A stretch of DNA of 64,000 nucleotides from Carnegiea gigantea (lineage: Eukaryota > Streptophyta > Magnoliopsida > Caryophyllales > Cactaceae), in contig JAKOGI010001554.1 of the NCBI GenBank assembly GCA_029747015.1, forward strand, positions 62,001 to 126,000, in the 5' to 3' direction. Position numbers and translations under genes: made by a program. Shown one piece after another: positions 8,858-21,396 of this stretch (its first letter is position 1; each line of letters starts with the position of its first letter). A model generated the notes under the pieces. That model was not told the DNA's origin. It saw only the letters and a program-made list of their open reading frames with translations, and made no database searches.

Positions 8858-11516
8858 TGTAACAGTCCAACCCTAAATTATGTTATTCATTTCATTTCAT
8901 TAATCCAAAGGATTAATTTCATTTCATTTACATCATCTCTTTTTGTTATTCCCATTTGGACATTTCTAACTAGGCCCTCACTTTGCAATTCATGGGTTTT
9001 GTTTTAAATCGATTTAAGCCTTGATATTTTATGAATTTAACGATTTAATTCTTTTTCATGACCCTAAAATCATTTAATCTCAAACTTTGAAAAAAAAAAA
9101 TTCGCAAACGCACTCGGTTTCAGTTCTTTCTCTAAACCCGAGCCCGTTTAGGGCCGTTTGCAACGCAGCAAGACTTGATCTGTATTTGTTTAGCTAAACC
9201 CTCTTAATTAAACCTTAATCAAGCTTGATATTTTTGACTTTTCTACTTTAATTTGCAGCCAAGTAAAATGTAAATATAAATTGGAAAAATTTACACTTAA
9301 CCTCATTTTAACCAAGCATTCAAGAGACTCTCTCTCTCTTCCCTCTCCTCCTTCTCTCTCTACACGGCCATACACAGCAGCTTCACCACCATTTCAGCCA
9401 CCTTTCAACCACCAAAAACCCACAAAACATCCCCCACTCACCACCCCTAAACACCTCTTTCACTTGCATAGGCATCAAGCATCATTTCTACCACTTTTTC
9501 AACCTCAAAGTGAGCGTTCTTTTCACCCCTATGCTGATTTTTGTTTTTGATTCTTGATCTTGTTGATTTTTGTTTCTTATTATGGTTGTTTTAGTGATGG
9601 ACTATGCTGTTTTTGAGGTATTAAGAATCATCTTGTTGATGGATTATGGTGGAGATGAAGTTACGGTTAGGGTTTCATCTAAGTCATGCAAGCTTCTTGT
9701 TCAAGTGTTGTTTAGTGAATGATTTATCCTTGTTTTGCTTATCTCTTAATATATTGAAGTTTGTTATGTTGTTTATGGTGTTTTGAAAAGTTGGGAGTGA
9801 GTTCAAAGTGGCCCAAAGTTAGGGTTTTGTCCAAAATGCAAGATTTGGATCAACTAAGTGTAAATTTGAGGTGTGTGTATATGTGACTAGAAAAGAAGTT
9901 TTATTTGATATGAATATGAAGAGGAATCATGGATGGAGTTTTTGTATGATGTTGGTACGTACCAAAGTATATTTACATACTCTTAAGAAAGAGTTTGAGT
10001 TGAGGATTGGGGTAATAAATGAAGGAAAACACTAAAGCAGTGCTGCTGGAATTTTCAGAAAAATAGAATAGTCTTTGAAACGAAACTGGTAATGATCGGC
10101 CCGTCCAAAAATTCTTATTTTTGGTGGGTAGATAGGTCAGTGTGTTAGCTTTAAAATGGCTCTTGAATCGCATCAATCTGAGGTCTGTGGGGAAAGTTAT
10201 GGTCATTTTACCGAACCTGTGCAGGATGGGTTTAAAACTGACATGTTGGTGTTCTAACCCCATTTTAGGAAACCTAGCATGGGAATCATGTTTTGTGTCC
10301 TTGGTGAAAGTTTTAGAGGCCTTTCTAAGCTGTTTATATTGGGGTCTTACGTCTCATTTTGAGGTCGGGACAATAAGTTCTGGATTATTCTTCCCTCACC
10401 CTCCTTTCAAACCCTTATGTTCTAAACTTGCTACCGTGTCTTAAATCACATTTCTTTGGTTTATATCAACATCATTTTGGTTGCTCATGAACTGTTGTGT
10501 AAAAGTTCTTCATAAGCCAGTTTTATTTAAAATTATCTGCTATAAAAAAACTAGATCGTTTCTGACCTGATGTTCCTGTAATGAACTTTTGAGCAGAATC
10601 AAGGCCTAAGCTTCCATTTTCTTCACTTTAGTGCATCTCATTCCTCTGTGAACTAACATTTAAAACTTTCAGGTACGTTTATTGCCTGTATCTTTAGTAA
10701 TCAGCATGCACTTATCAAAATCATAATATTTTGGTAAAGCACATCAATGAATCATTTTAATCAGTGTTTCATCACATAATTAGTGACCCCGTCAGTTATC
10801 AGTTGCAGAGCATTGCCCTCAGTTACCCGCGCGGCTTCAAGCCAGGTCCCTCGATCGGCTTGGCAGGTGTACACCTATTCACAGATCGTAACAGTTACTA
10901 AGGGGTGCACTAACAGATAATAATTAACAATGCAGTTTTAGATACATCTCATTCCCTGTTTTCACTTAAAATGAATTGCAAGCGGGCCCTAAATTACTTT
11001 TTAATGAACCTTTAACAGTACAGGGATGCATATACTGAGCTTTGGCTCACAGTTCGAAATATTTTTATATTTTGTTTTAGGAAAATATTCAGTGAACTAC
11101 CCCGAGGCGGGCAGGGAGGCCAGAGGTGATAAATGAGATAGAACCATTCATGTGGTTGACGGTGTGGGGGAGCTAAGATGCTATCTTGGCATATTGTGAT
11201 GTATTTCGGAGGCCTAATGTATATTTAAGTTAAATTATGTATTTTGATGTTGCGACTGTATTTCTAAACTGAGTTATGTAAGTTGGTGTTATCCTTGGGA
11301 TGTTAGAACCTTTTTGTATATAACTAAATGGGGTGTTTATGATGGTGCATGCCCTGTTATGGGGTAACCTTTGGGTCATGGCAAGTTTTCATGTTTAATG
11401 GAAGCCTTGTCCTTCACGGACGGCGGTAACGCCCCGTTCATTGAATTATTGTATCTTATTGATAACCTTAAGCAGATGAATGCAAGCAATGAATCATGTA
11501 TACTTGGGGTGTTACA
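8858..11516 (+). repeat. E1 3' LTR
   Basis: 2659 bases from tgtaacagtcc to ggggtgttaca. It retains the 47 bp lost from the 5' LTR (10134-10180). The twin hairpin lies at 11409-11433, with one loop base changed and both stems intact. Confidence 0.96.
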
Positions 11517-11521
11517 ACATG
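11517..11521. repeat. Target site duplication of E1, right (acatg)
   Basis: Matches gcatg at 221-225 except for the first base. Confidence 0.7.
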
Positions 11522-12164
11522 CATTTGTTTTCTATTGATCAAAAGTTAACATCCATAAAAATGCATATTAAGCCTAGTAGAAAAATGTCTTTCGTGACAT
11601 TAAGGAGAAATCGATATCCATCTAGATTGACCTCAAGAAGCTCATAGGTTTTATAGCCAATAATGATCCAAATGAGGTACAACTAGAAGAAGATGGGCTC
11701 TTGAATCTTAGCAGTGAAAATGGATTGGGAGAAAGGAGATGCTGTAGAGAAAACTATCCAGGTGTAATATTTTGAAAGAGGGTGACAAAAACACTAAATA
11801 CTTCCGTGCAAAGGTAAGCATAAGAAAGAATACTAACAATGTCTCATGTTTGGTTGTTAATAGAGCACATGTTACTAAGGTGGCAGCCATTAAAAGCATA
11901 TTATTCACTTCTCTAAGGAGCTTTATGATTGTTAAGAGCCAATTCTAGTGCATTTGTCATCTCCAGGTTTTAACAGAATAATAGAGGCAATCTCTAGAAG
12001 TGTTATTGTTTGATAAAGAAATGAGAACTATTGTTTGGAGCTATGAGCCTTCAAAAGCCCCAGGTTATGATGAATTAATATCAAATCTATCAAAGCTATA
12101 GGGGAGATTATAGGAAAGGATGAGGAGGCTTTTGTTTTAGACTTCTTCACAACTGGCCTATTAC

Positions 12165-12800
12165 CAATGAGAACAAATACTACTTGGATTACATTAGTGC
12201 CTAAGAAGACTGGTGTAAAGGAACTTAGAGACCTTAGACCAATACATATGGAGGGCTATTTAAATAAGATAATATAAAAAGTCTTACACAAAGGCTAAAG
12301 GAAGTCATGTCACCTTTAGTTAGAGAAAACCAAACAACTTTTATAGCTAGAAGACAAATTCTTGATGGTGCACTAATTGCCAATGAAATCATTCCTAGTT
12401 GAAGAGGAATAAGAAATCATAGTTCTCTTGAAGATTGATTTCCAAAAGCCTACTATATGGTTGATTGGTATTTTTTGGATTGTGTTCCAGATCAAATGGG
12501 CTTTGGCATAATGTGGAGGTGTTGGATCGTCTTTCATTAGCCTTCATTTCAGTTCTTGTGAATAGGACTCATATTGCTCCTTTTCCAATGAAGATAGGAC
12601 TTTAACATGTGGTGATCAACTATCCCCTTTTCTCTTTGTGTTGGTATATGAAGTCTAGAGCAAGCTATTGCATTCAGTAAGTTCTAGGGGTCTTTTCAGA
12701 GGCCTTCATATGGGGTAAGGTGAGGTTCATATATCTGACCTCCAATTTGTTAACAACATTCTAATTATGTATGAATTTGACTTCGGATATCTAAGTAATG
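12165..12800 (+). pseudogene. LINE reverse transcriptase, inactivated
   Basis: Recognisable blocks in changing frames: TWITLVPKK and LRDLRPIHM near 12180-12250; RQILDGALIANEI near 12353-12395, a hallmark of plant L1-type RT; GDQLSPFLFVLV near 12612; and the catalytic block, which reads LQFVNNILI near 12746 where LINE enzymes have FADD. Both catalytic aspartates are therefore changed to asparagine. The enzyme would have copied LINE RNA at a nicked target. Confidence 0.83.
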
Positions 12801-13068
12801 TCAAGAAGTTGTTGTAAGGGTTTCAAGCTATTTCGAGGCTGAAGATCAATTATCAAAAATTAGGTATTCTAGTGATGGGTATGAATGATAAATGGATAGA
12901 AGATGCAATTAATCCACTTGGATGCTCCCAAATTAAATTGCAATTTAAGTATCTTCGCTTCCCCTTAGGGGTTCAATGAGGATAGTTAGCTCTTGGAATC
13001 CTATCCTATAAAATATTCAATAGAAACTATCCACTTGGAAAGCAAAAATACTATTTAGGGTCGGTCGA

Positions 13069-13326
13069 TTGGTGTTTATTAAGTATGCCCTTAGCAATTT
13101 CCCCCACTACCACCTCTCTTTGCTTAAGATGCCAAAAGTAGTGGCAAACAAAATCATCGAAATTCAACGTAGGTGTCTCTGGGTGGGAGACAAAGAGGGG
13201 CCTTACTCTTCCCTAGCCAAGTTGGAAATTGTACACCTGCCAAAATCTTTCGGAGGCTTGGCAAATGGAGATATCCTCATGAAAAATGCTTGTGTCTTGC
13301 TCAAATGTGTTGGAGGTTGTCTATAA
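13069..13326 (+). pseudogene. LINE protein, region after reverse transcriptase
   Basis: 85-codon open frame with the block found between RT and zf-RVT of plant LINEs: FPHYHLSLLKMPKVV, then IEIQRRCLWVG and FGGLANGDI. No start codon of its own is implied; the ATG is internal. The frame ends at a stop after VGGCL. Confidence 0.78.
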
Positions 13327-13839
13327 AAACACAAGCTTTATAGTTAAAAGTGGTAAGCTAAATACATAATGGAAACTATAGCTTTCCCATACCACTGACG
13401 ATTACCCCAAAAATGGTAGGAACATGAAGTGATATTATCAAGTTGGGCTTGAAATCATCTCCAGAGGAGTATATTTTCCTTAAAGAGCTACAAGGTGAAC
13501 TTGGAAATGGTAGTAAAACTCAAGTTTAGGCAGATCACTGGTTAGAAGATGCACCACTTACTTTTTCCCAACCTCTATGATTTATTGATCCAAAAACACG
13601 AAAGTGTGATGAACATGGGTTGGTTTGATGGTGTCACCTGGAAGTGGCTACTTAGGTGGAAGTGTCCTTTAAATCAACATCAACAAGCTACCCTTTTTGG
13701 CTTGCAACATCTATTGTAATCGTAAAGCCCAATAACTAGCAGAGAAGATCCAATTGCCTTGAACTTGAATCAGAGGGAAGGTTTTACTATTGCTTCTCTT
13801 CCAACTTCGAAAGAATTGGCACCCCTAAAAATTGAATTT

Positions 13840-14340
13840 ATGGTTTAGCTAGTTCTTTTAGGGAAGCTTCACACTAAATCTGCACCGTTCTTCAAAGGAA
13901 TTGTATAAGAGAATGAAATTTGTTGTGATTTTGGTGGGTTCTCTCCAGAAACAGCAGGCCATATCTTTCTTTCCTGCCAAATAGAATGGAGGGTGTAGTG
14001 TGCAGTTTGCAAGGTATAGGGTTTCCAAATTGTTATTGCAAGCTTTTGAATGTTCGTGGATAGGTATGGAGATCAGGGTTAAATTTATGAACAAGGTTTG
14101 GATGTCTGTGTGCTTTGTTCACTTTAGAAAGCATGAAATAACCTCATTTTTAGAAACCAACTCCTCCATTTAGAGCAAGTTTTATTTTGTATTAAATTCC
14201 AAGTTAGGTGTTGGATAAATATCTGGAAAGACAATTTCATGCATAACACAACTGAGGTTGTCAGATGTTTTGATAGCCTTCAAGTGCTAGGTTCTTAATG
14301 CATCCTTTTTTTCACCATGGATTTATTCCTGTCAATCTTA
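13840..14340 (+). pseudogene. LINE zf-RVT domain and C-terminal tail
   Basis: LLGKLHTKSAPFFKGI, then a Cys pair region and PETAGHIFLSC near 13949-13981, the HxxxxC end of the zf-RVT zinc-binding domain of plant LINE proteins. One in-frame TAA near 13907 and later frameshifts. The tail toward 14330 still resembles the tryptophan-rich end of these proteins. Confidence 0.7.
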
Positions 14341-14345
14341 GTGAT

Positions 14346-14992
14346 AAAAAAGAGGTAGATTAATAATGGATCATGTAACAAATCAATGGACATGTTTATT
14401 AGACATATATGTTCATGGGATAGCATAGACAAGTCTACTAATTATCCAGTTAATGACTTAATATGATCTTTACCAACTTGTTTATAGTATTAATATATAT
14501 GTTACATTTAGTTAAGCTTTCCATTGGAATTTATTTATAATATATAGTTATTAATATATAGATGCTACCTGCGTGTACACTTTTTTTTCATGCCAAAACA
14601 AAATTGAAGTTAGGGTCAATGGTCCAACTTGACCACTTAATACCTATGCAAAGTCCAACCAACCCTCTTTAAAACGGGTTGGCCTTGAATTTAGTACATG
14701 GGATATCCACTATTTTTAATTCCTTAATATTACTTTAGAAATGGGAGTTTAGTTTGACAAATTTAGAAATTTGAAAAAAGAATTTGAGAAGAGACAGACT
14801 TTGATGAATTTAAAAATTATTATACCTTAAATGTTATTATATGAATTTGATGAGATGAAAATTAGATAAAGTTTTCGTCGAACATAGTAGAATAATTGAA
14901 TTGTCATACACAATATCCATTGGTTTTAAAACACAAAATTCTATTGAGGACAATAATCGTCTTAGTTATGTCAGTTTTATTTTAATAATTAA
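14346..14992. other. AT-rich spacer
   Basis: 647 bases between the LINE end and the Y LTR. No frame or repeat recognised. Confidence 0.5.
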
Positions 14993-15090
14993 TGTAACAC
15001 CCTATAAATCCTTAATAAACCACGAAGAAGAGAATGAAGCCTTTTAAGGAAAACTTTCAAAATTTTAGCGGTTGGAGATGTTACCGTTGT

Positions 15091-15105
15091 GTCTCATTAG
15101 AAGAC
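15091..15105 (-). other. Hairpin in Y LTR matching the first stem of the twin hairpin
   Basis: GTCT-7-base loop-AGAC. It is flanked by aaggct and by ttaccg, the same flanks as in E1 read on the other strand. The stem pair changes from C-G to T-A compared with E1. Confidence 0.5.
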
Positions 15106-17103
15106 ATAAGGCTCAAGTAGGTTCCAGCTTTTCTTGGTGAAACCTAAGAATGGTAAATATTTAAACCAAATGCACAACATAATCTCTTAGTCGAACATTC
15201 CTTATGTTGGTCTAAACAACCATAAAAGAACTCTAGAAACTGATAGGTCAAAGAAAAACGCATAAAAAATTGAAGGGCACTAATGCTACTCATAAGTGAA
15301 CATCACGACCACTTTACTTCCCATTCTCTATTAGACTTCTAATCTAAGAGCAGCCGAGCTTCATGGTGAGTTTGTTGTTCCACAACAATTACAAAATAAC
15401 ACTAAATTTAAAAGAAATAGCACTAGAGTAAGGATAACCTTAAAAAGTTGGCAGATTAGAGAATTGATAAAAGACGTAAGAGCAACACCAAGACCAAACA
15501 TAGATCAAACTCTTACACTTTTAATGAAAACTTGCATAGACATAGAAATTCTTTTAAACTCTAAACTAATATAGTTACAAGAAAGGTGCTTAATTTTTCC
15601 AAAGGAAAAGAGATTTTGAATTGAAGACATCAGGTGATATCAGGAATTTGGGCGGTTACTCACCCACATAAATAAAACAATGGGTTATCTTTATAACATT
15701 GCTTTACGGTGACTAGTCATATACAGGAGAGATCACGTGACTCATACAAGAAGACAGGAAACCCGAACAAGGTGTAGGGCTACCGCCCAACTAAAATTGC
15801 AAACAAAGATGCCATTCACGACATACAACGTATTTTTAAAAGCAGCATTTTTCAAAACATTGCTCTTATAGAGCTTTTTCAAAACTGATGTTTTGACAAA
15901 GTATCACAATGCCTTTGTTGTTAACTAGTAAAAGTACTACAGAAATTTTCCACATATAAGACCTTGCGGAAAAATAGTTGAGCTCAACAATAATTAGGAA
16001 GCAGTAAAGGAACTAGTGATAGGGGTTAGATGAACCACAACCATTGATGATTGAAGTTTCTCTAACAAAGTAATGTCAGCCCCAATGAGATCTGGAAAAT
16101 ATGTTACCTTCTTAACTTAGTACTTTCAGTCTCGAGCTCAACTTAAAATATGAATAACTTATATTAGTGAGTTAACTTAGAACTCTAGGGTTGGTTTCAA
16201 CAGCTTTTTGAACATTCTTAAATCCAATTTCACCTTATGCTTGCTTGCCCAAACCTAAAACTTACATGACTAGTCAACCATCCTATTAAGGTTGTAGGCT
16301 AGAGTACAGTACTGACTTTAAATTCCATAAAAAATCATACACACACCCGATTGAATCAAAAGACCCTAATCTGGACTCCTCAAGTCTCTTTTAAAATTTT
16401 TATTTCAGTAATTTTATTGAAATTCCTAGCTTAACTTTGCTAAAATTAGCAAAGCATTCCAGACCTCACTTTATGGTCAAAATTGCACAGTTTTAGAAAT
16501 AACACTGTATCTTCCTCCATACAACTCCAAATTTATTGATTCAAAATTCTAGTGTGACTAGACTTCCTCATGTACTCCTACCCTAAATTCATGATGATAT
16601 ACCCTCCCAACTATTCCAGTAATTCACATAATTTAGATGAACTTTTAGGATCAAATCTGGCACATTGTGGTCCTGGTTTCCAATTAATTTAAAAGATCAA
16701 TCCTGTTACTACAATCACAAAATTTCTATTTTTAAGTCCTAGTTCATATAAGAAGGATCCTATAGCAAAAATTCTCAAACTTCCATAAGAATCTAGATCT
16801 TAAAAAGGGACTTTCAGCAATTGAGTTACCTCATTAAACCAAAAGACTTTTCCTTCCTCCCAAAAAATTATTACTTCCTTGGTTTTCACTTCAGAGATGA
16901 GGATATGGAATTACAAAAGAAATTGAAATTGATCGAAAATAAAGTCTTTTCCTTTCGCTATAATGAAACAAAATAAAGGAGATGAGTTCTTTACACTTAC
17001 CAATGAATGTTTAATCATTCAATGGAAAGAACAAGAAGAGTTTAATCATTGTTTGAGGGAAGAGAATGGCAATCGTGTGGCGTAAAGGGAGGAGGCAGGA
17101 GAA

Positions 17104-17134
<31 letters not shown>

Positions 17135-17138
17135 TTTT
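17104..17138. repeat. (TC)n microsatellite followed by T run
   Basis: About eleven TC units, then thirteen or fourteen T. Confidence 0.95.
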
Positions 17139-19010
17139 GGGCTTGACTAGGGTTTTAGGAGAGAGGAGTAAATATGTAAGTGGTTTTAAAAAAAGGAGAG
17201 AGTTTTTTCACCCTATAGGTGGCCGGCTAAGGAAGGATTTCTCGAACATTTTTATTGATAACTTATATTTTATGTGTAAATTTATTCTCCATTTTAGCTA
17301 CTTTATAGTCTTCAAAATATTTTTATAAGAAAATAATGCATATTTTATATGATTTTCATATGGGAACAAAATAAATTTATCTTGGCATGAAATGGGTCAA
17401 TCCGGCTTAGTTTTGACTAAACTCACACAATCGGCCACAATAAGAATCAACCCATCTCATTGTCCAGCATCTAGTAGTTTCTCCCCTCCTTTTGTGTGGG
17501 CATGGTCCATGGCCCAGCTTGTGCTATCCAGCTCTAGTAGATCCGTTCTCCTCTCTCCTCTTTCTCTTCAGCCCAATTGGGCCTGTTCCTTGCACAGTGC
17601 TACAACACAACGCATGCTTGCAGCTAGCCAACTCTCTCACTCTCTCTAGTGTGGGCCTAGACATCAGTGCCTAGTGGCCCAATACACCCAACGCCCTTTT
17701 CTCTTCCTCACTCACTCTCTCCTCAGTTCATCATGCATAGGTTGGCCCAGTTTTGTGCAAGCAACCTAGCAACTATGCTGGAAATTATTAGGTAAGTTGA
17801 AGCTAACTTAGTCAAGTACAACAACACAAGATTAATTTTTAGCTAAAGATTAGCTTTTTCTCTTGCAAGTTAACAATATAATAGCTAAGAAATTAATTGA
17901 AATTAATTTTTTATTAAATTCTGGGCACTAAGAGAGGGTAAATTTCCACTATAAAAAGGGGTCAAGGCTAGTGTAACTTCAATAGTGCTTTCCTAACTGT
18001 GGCCGGCTAAGTTGCTCTTCTATGATTAAGATGGATCCTTGATTAATAATATTGATCACTAATTTCTACTGGGATAATTTTTGTCCCTTACATTGCATAA
18101 TTTTGAGTTTATATTTGACACTAATCTATTTATGCTTCTTAATACTATTGTTTATTCATATTGATTACATCATTTAATTGCTATCTCAATTATATATTAA
18201 ACATTATAGGCTAATATAATGTTATGAAATTGGGCGTAAAATTATAATTGTTAAAGTTGAATAATTTATGCTAGAAATTAGATGGTTTATGTTAAAAAAG
18301 AAAGACTCATGCTAACTGCTAGATAAATGATATTATTTGATAATTTCTAATTTATATTTCTAATTCATGATTTAATGCTTGCAGTTAGATTTAACAGGAG
18401 ACTAAGTGAAGCCCCAGTTAGTAATTCAATATTTGTGTCATTGATGGAATCTAAAGTCCTAAATCTTTCTCTAATTTGATTTCTCTATATTTTCTTGACT
18501 TATTTGCTTTTCTTTTCTTTCTATAATTTATATTGGTAATTGAACTCTTCTCTTGAATTATTCTTTTTAATTAGAGAATCTAAATTTGAAATTGATATTG
18601 TTTCTCATGAGATCGACACCCTATACTCTCTAATCTACAATTAATTATGTGCACTTGTAAGTAAAAAGGGTTTTAAAACTGAAAATAAAATCCACATTAT
18701 TTATTATTTTTTTCCTCTTCCTTGCTTAACAAGGTGAAGTGTGTCAAACCCTAACCAGTTATGCTTGGACTTTTATGATTTCACTGATAGAGAGATATAT
18801 TATTTTTTTCTCAGAACTGTATATGACTCAATTCTACACGACCTTTTACTGCACTCGTAAATCACATGTTCTACTATTGAGCTCGAGTATGGCATGAAGA
18901 ATGTATAGTATCACATCAGGACAAATAAAAAGGAATTATTCCAAATAGTAATTTCATATAATTTCCTAATTCTGAATTTTCCAAGTAAATTGTTTTCCAG
19001 GCGTATTACA

Positions 19011-19434
19011 TTCTACCGCCCCTTAAAAGGAGTTTGTCATCATAACTCGAACATACCTATGATATGAAAAGTTGGTCATACTTCTCCTTCATGTCTGCCT
19101 TAGGTTCCCAGGTAATCTCAACTGTAGTGTGGTTAGCCTAAAGCACCTTCACTAGCGGTATAGTTTTCCTATGCAGGACTTTTTCTCTCTGATCTAGAAT
19201 CTGTATCTATTTCTGCTCGTAGGTCCCCTTGTTAAAGTGGATCAACTTAGATCACTTTGTGATGGTCAAGAATGCGTGTACGTAACTGTGACATGTGGAA
19301 CACTTTATGAACTCTCGATAAGTTAGATGGGAACTCCAATTTATAAGCAACTAGACCAATGCATTCCATCACCTGGTAGGGACCAACATATCTTAGGGTT
19401 AATTTGCCCTCTGGCCGAAGCGCATCACTCCTTT
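19011..19434 (-). pseudogene. pol: Y integrase C-terminus and chromodomain-like tail
   Basis: On the minus strand, entering from 19434: KGVMRFGQR, RYVGPYQV (GPY/F motif), LSRVHKVFHMSQLR, then a tail reading IPLVKVL and EITWEPKADM before the LTR. It matches E1 8400-8800 in order, so it is the 3' end of a Ty3-gypsy pol with frameshifts and stops. The polypurine equivalent is at 19011-19024 in plus-strand complement. The gene is cut at 19434, where X begins; the rest of Y would lie beyond X, outside the window. Confidence 0.85.
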
Positions 19435-20239
19435 TGTAACACCCTAACTCTTAAACACCTAATTGACGTCTAAAAGGCTAGTTAGGCATATATTCTGCAG
19501 TGGAAGATTTTAAAGTTGGGAACATTACTATGATATTCATCAACAGAAAATTCAAAAAGAATCTTAAAATTTGTGAATTATTTTTCAATTAGAATCTGAC
19601 CTTTAATATGCATACCCTTTTTAATTTGATCTTATCATAGAAAATAGAAAAATTGATTTAATGCTTCATGAGCAATAAAGTAGACCAAAGTCAAGGTAGC
19701 CCGGAATGGTTTTTGTCCTCTTTAATATGGAAATAGACTAGAAAAAAAATAACCGAGAGCCTCAAACCTTTGTTTTAACTAGCCACCATAAGAGTAAGCC
19801 AACAACCATTCATCGCCATCATTGACCAGCTTCCTTGCATTTTCAGTTTTTGCTCCTAAGATACAAATGCACAAGCCTAGAGGAATGAGCTAAAGCCCAG
19901 CACGCCGTTACACTATGATAGGCTTATGTTATTATATACAGAATTTATGAATTACATAACTATTAAATTTCATCAAAGATGATCTCATGTAATGAGCTAA
20001 ATGCAGTAGCAGATCTTTGTATAAAAATGCACTGAATTATAAACCATAAACTGAAACAAGTAATATAGAAAATGTAATTTTGTAAACTTATGATAGACTT
20101 ACATGACCTTTATGCTTTAGATATTCTGTCAAAAGATAGAATTCTATAAAATATAACATAAACTGTGATTTTCCCTCCGACTAGGAGATCTTGGTGACAT
20201 ATGATCTTCGCCTTCCATGCCTTCTGGTATAGCCATATA

Positions 20240-20990
20240 GCAGATGAACTTTAGTTCCTTTTCTTACTAGTAGACTGATATGGTGAACTTTGATTTCTCT
20301 ACCAGTTGGCAGAGTTATGAACTATGACTCTCTTTCTATTGAAGGCGTTCTACAACATATTAACTTGGATTTCTCTGCCTGCTGGCAGAGCTGTGAACTT
20401 TGGTTCCTCTATCTATTGGAGAACTTCTGTAACATATCGACTTTGATTTCTCTACCTACTGGGACAGCTATGACCTTTGGTTCCTCTATCTGTTGGCGGA
20501 GTTCTGTAAGATATGAATTTTGATTTCTCTCCCTATTGGCTCAACTATGAACTGTGGTTCCTCTGTCTGATGGTGGAGTCGTGCAATATATAACTTTGAT
20601 TTTTCTACCTATTAGCAGAAGTCTATCAAATATGAACCTTGGTTTTTATGCATATTAGCAGAACTCTATAAGATATGAACTTTGGTCTTTCTACCTATTG
20701 GTAGAACTCTATAAGATATGAACTTTGGTTTTTCTATGTATTAGCGTAATTCTGTTATATACAAACTTTAACATATGAACTTTGATTGTTCTATTTATTC
20801 GCAGGAATTTGTAACATATGAACTTTTCTGACTATTGCCAGAACTATGTAACATATCAACTTTGATTCTTGTACCTGTTGGCAGAACTGTGTAATATATG
20901 AACTTTGATTCTTCTTCTTGTTGGCAAAACTATATACATTTGACACATGATTGATTTGCTTGTTTACGGAGTACTGTGACATATAAACTT
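20240..20990. repeat. Degenerate minisatellite in X LTR, array 1
   Basis: Repeats of about 42 bases carrying the words atatgaactttg, tttctacctattgg and cagaactctgtaa. Copies differ by substitutions and small indels. The left part shows an alternating longer unit. A second array lies at 52413-52830. Confidence 0.85.
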
Positions 20991-21391
20991 TGAAATGTGA
21001 GTGTTTTGCTATCTAATTTGAAAATGTTAATCGATATGATTTAGTGAATTAATCATAGATGGTATCATAGTAATGTACATGATGAAAGCATGACCTGGGG
21101 GACTTCAATTGGAGTTGAATAGTTATCTTTAATACAAAGTACAAGTAACATTCTATTTAGAGAACTAAAATATTTCCTTCTATGCCATTGACCCTCTTTC
21201 TGTAAAACCTCGATATAGGTTCTTCGTTTATGAAAATTACTTTTAAAGTTTTGTTCTTACACAGTGGGCATCGTACTAACCTATAAGTCTTTGGGGCACT
21301 AGTAGGTTATAGTTAGAAGTTTCCTTTATGAGGTTCATCTTGACAAAAAATCTTCCCTTTTTAATTGACCCATTTTAATAACTGAAGCAAA

Positions 21392-21396
21392 CTCCA
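21392..21396. repeat. Target site duplication of Athila tandem, left (ctcca)
   Basis: Identical to 51703-51707. The unoccupied equivalent in the duplicated X block near 53220 reads gcaaactccaatccataat. Confidence 0.92.

Larger units (their letters stand above)
226..11516 (+). mobile_element. E1: full-length Tekay-type Ty3-gypsy LTR retrotransposon
   Basis: Complete structure: two similar LTRs bounded by TG...CA, tRNA-iMet primer site, leader with an extra decayed frame, gag, protease, reverse transcriptase, RNase H, integrase with a C-terminal chromodomain-like region, polypurine tract, and a 5-bp target duplication with one mismatch. The order PR-RT-RH-IN makes it Ty3-gypsy. The tail 'ILDRRIKQLRNKQIPLVKV' after the integrase and the LTR start tgtaacagtcc are typical of the Tekay/Del chromoviruses. 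The main frame has eight stops and one frameshift, so it is non-autonomous now. It sits inside a LINE of the same orientation. Confidence 0.96.
11522..14345 (+). mobile_element. 3' part of interrupted LINE
   Basis: Resumes the ORF2-like protein of the LINE after E1. Order of blocks: the EGDKNTKYF linker near 11773, reverse transcriptase (about 12.17-12.80 kb), the C-terminal block (13.07-13.33 kb), the zf-RVT zinc finger (13.85-14.0 kb) and a tail with the WMSVCFVHFRKH-type end. Many frameshifts. The 3' end is set where recognisable coding ends; no clear poly(A) tail or target duplication was found. Confidence 0.82.
14993..19010 (-). repeat. Y 3' LTR (Ty3-gypsy, minus strand)
   Basis: Starts TGTAACACCC and ends gtattaca, followed directly by a minus-strand pol tail; this fixes it as the 3' LTR of a minus-strand element. 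At about 4.0 kb it is long. The first stem of the twin hairpin is present at 15091-15105. It has no second copy in the window, so its inner boundaries rest on ends and context only. The block at about 17.38-17.76 kb is richer in G+C, and the 17.78-18.67 kb block also differs in texture; either could be a further insertion I cannot delimit. Confidence 0.7.
19435..21396 (-). repeat. X 3' LTR, left part
   Basis: Begins TGTAACACCCTAACTC; 19435 to about 20205 aligns with 56297-57107. It is interrupted after 21396 by the Athila insertion and continues at 51703. It includes the first copy of a duplicated block and a minisatellite. Confidence 0.88.
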
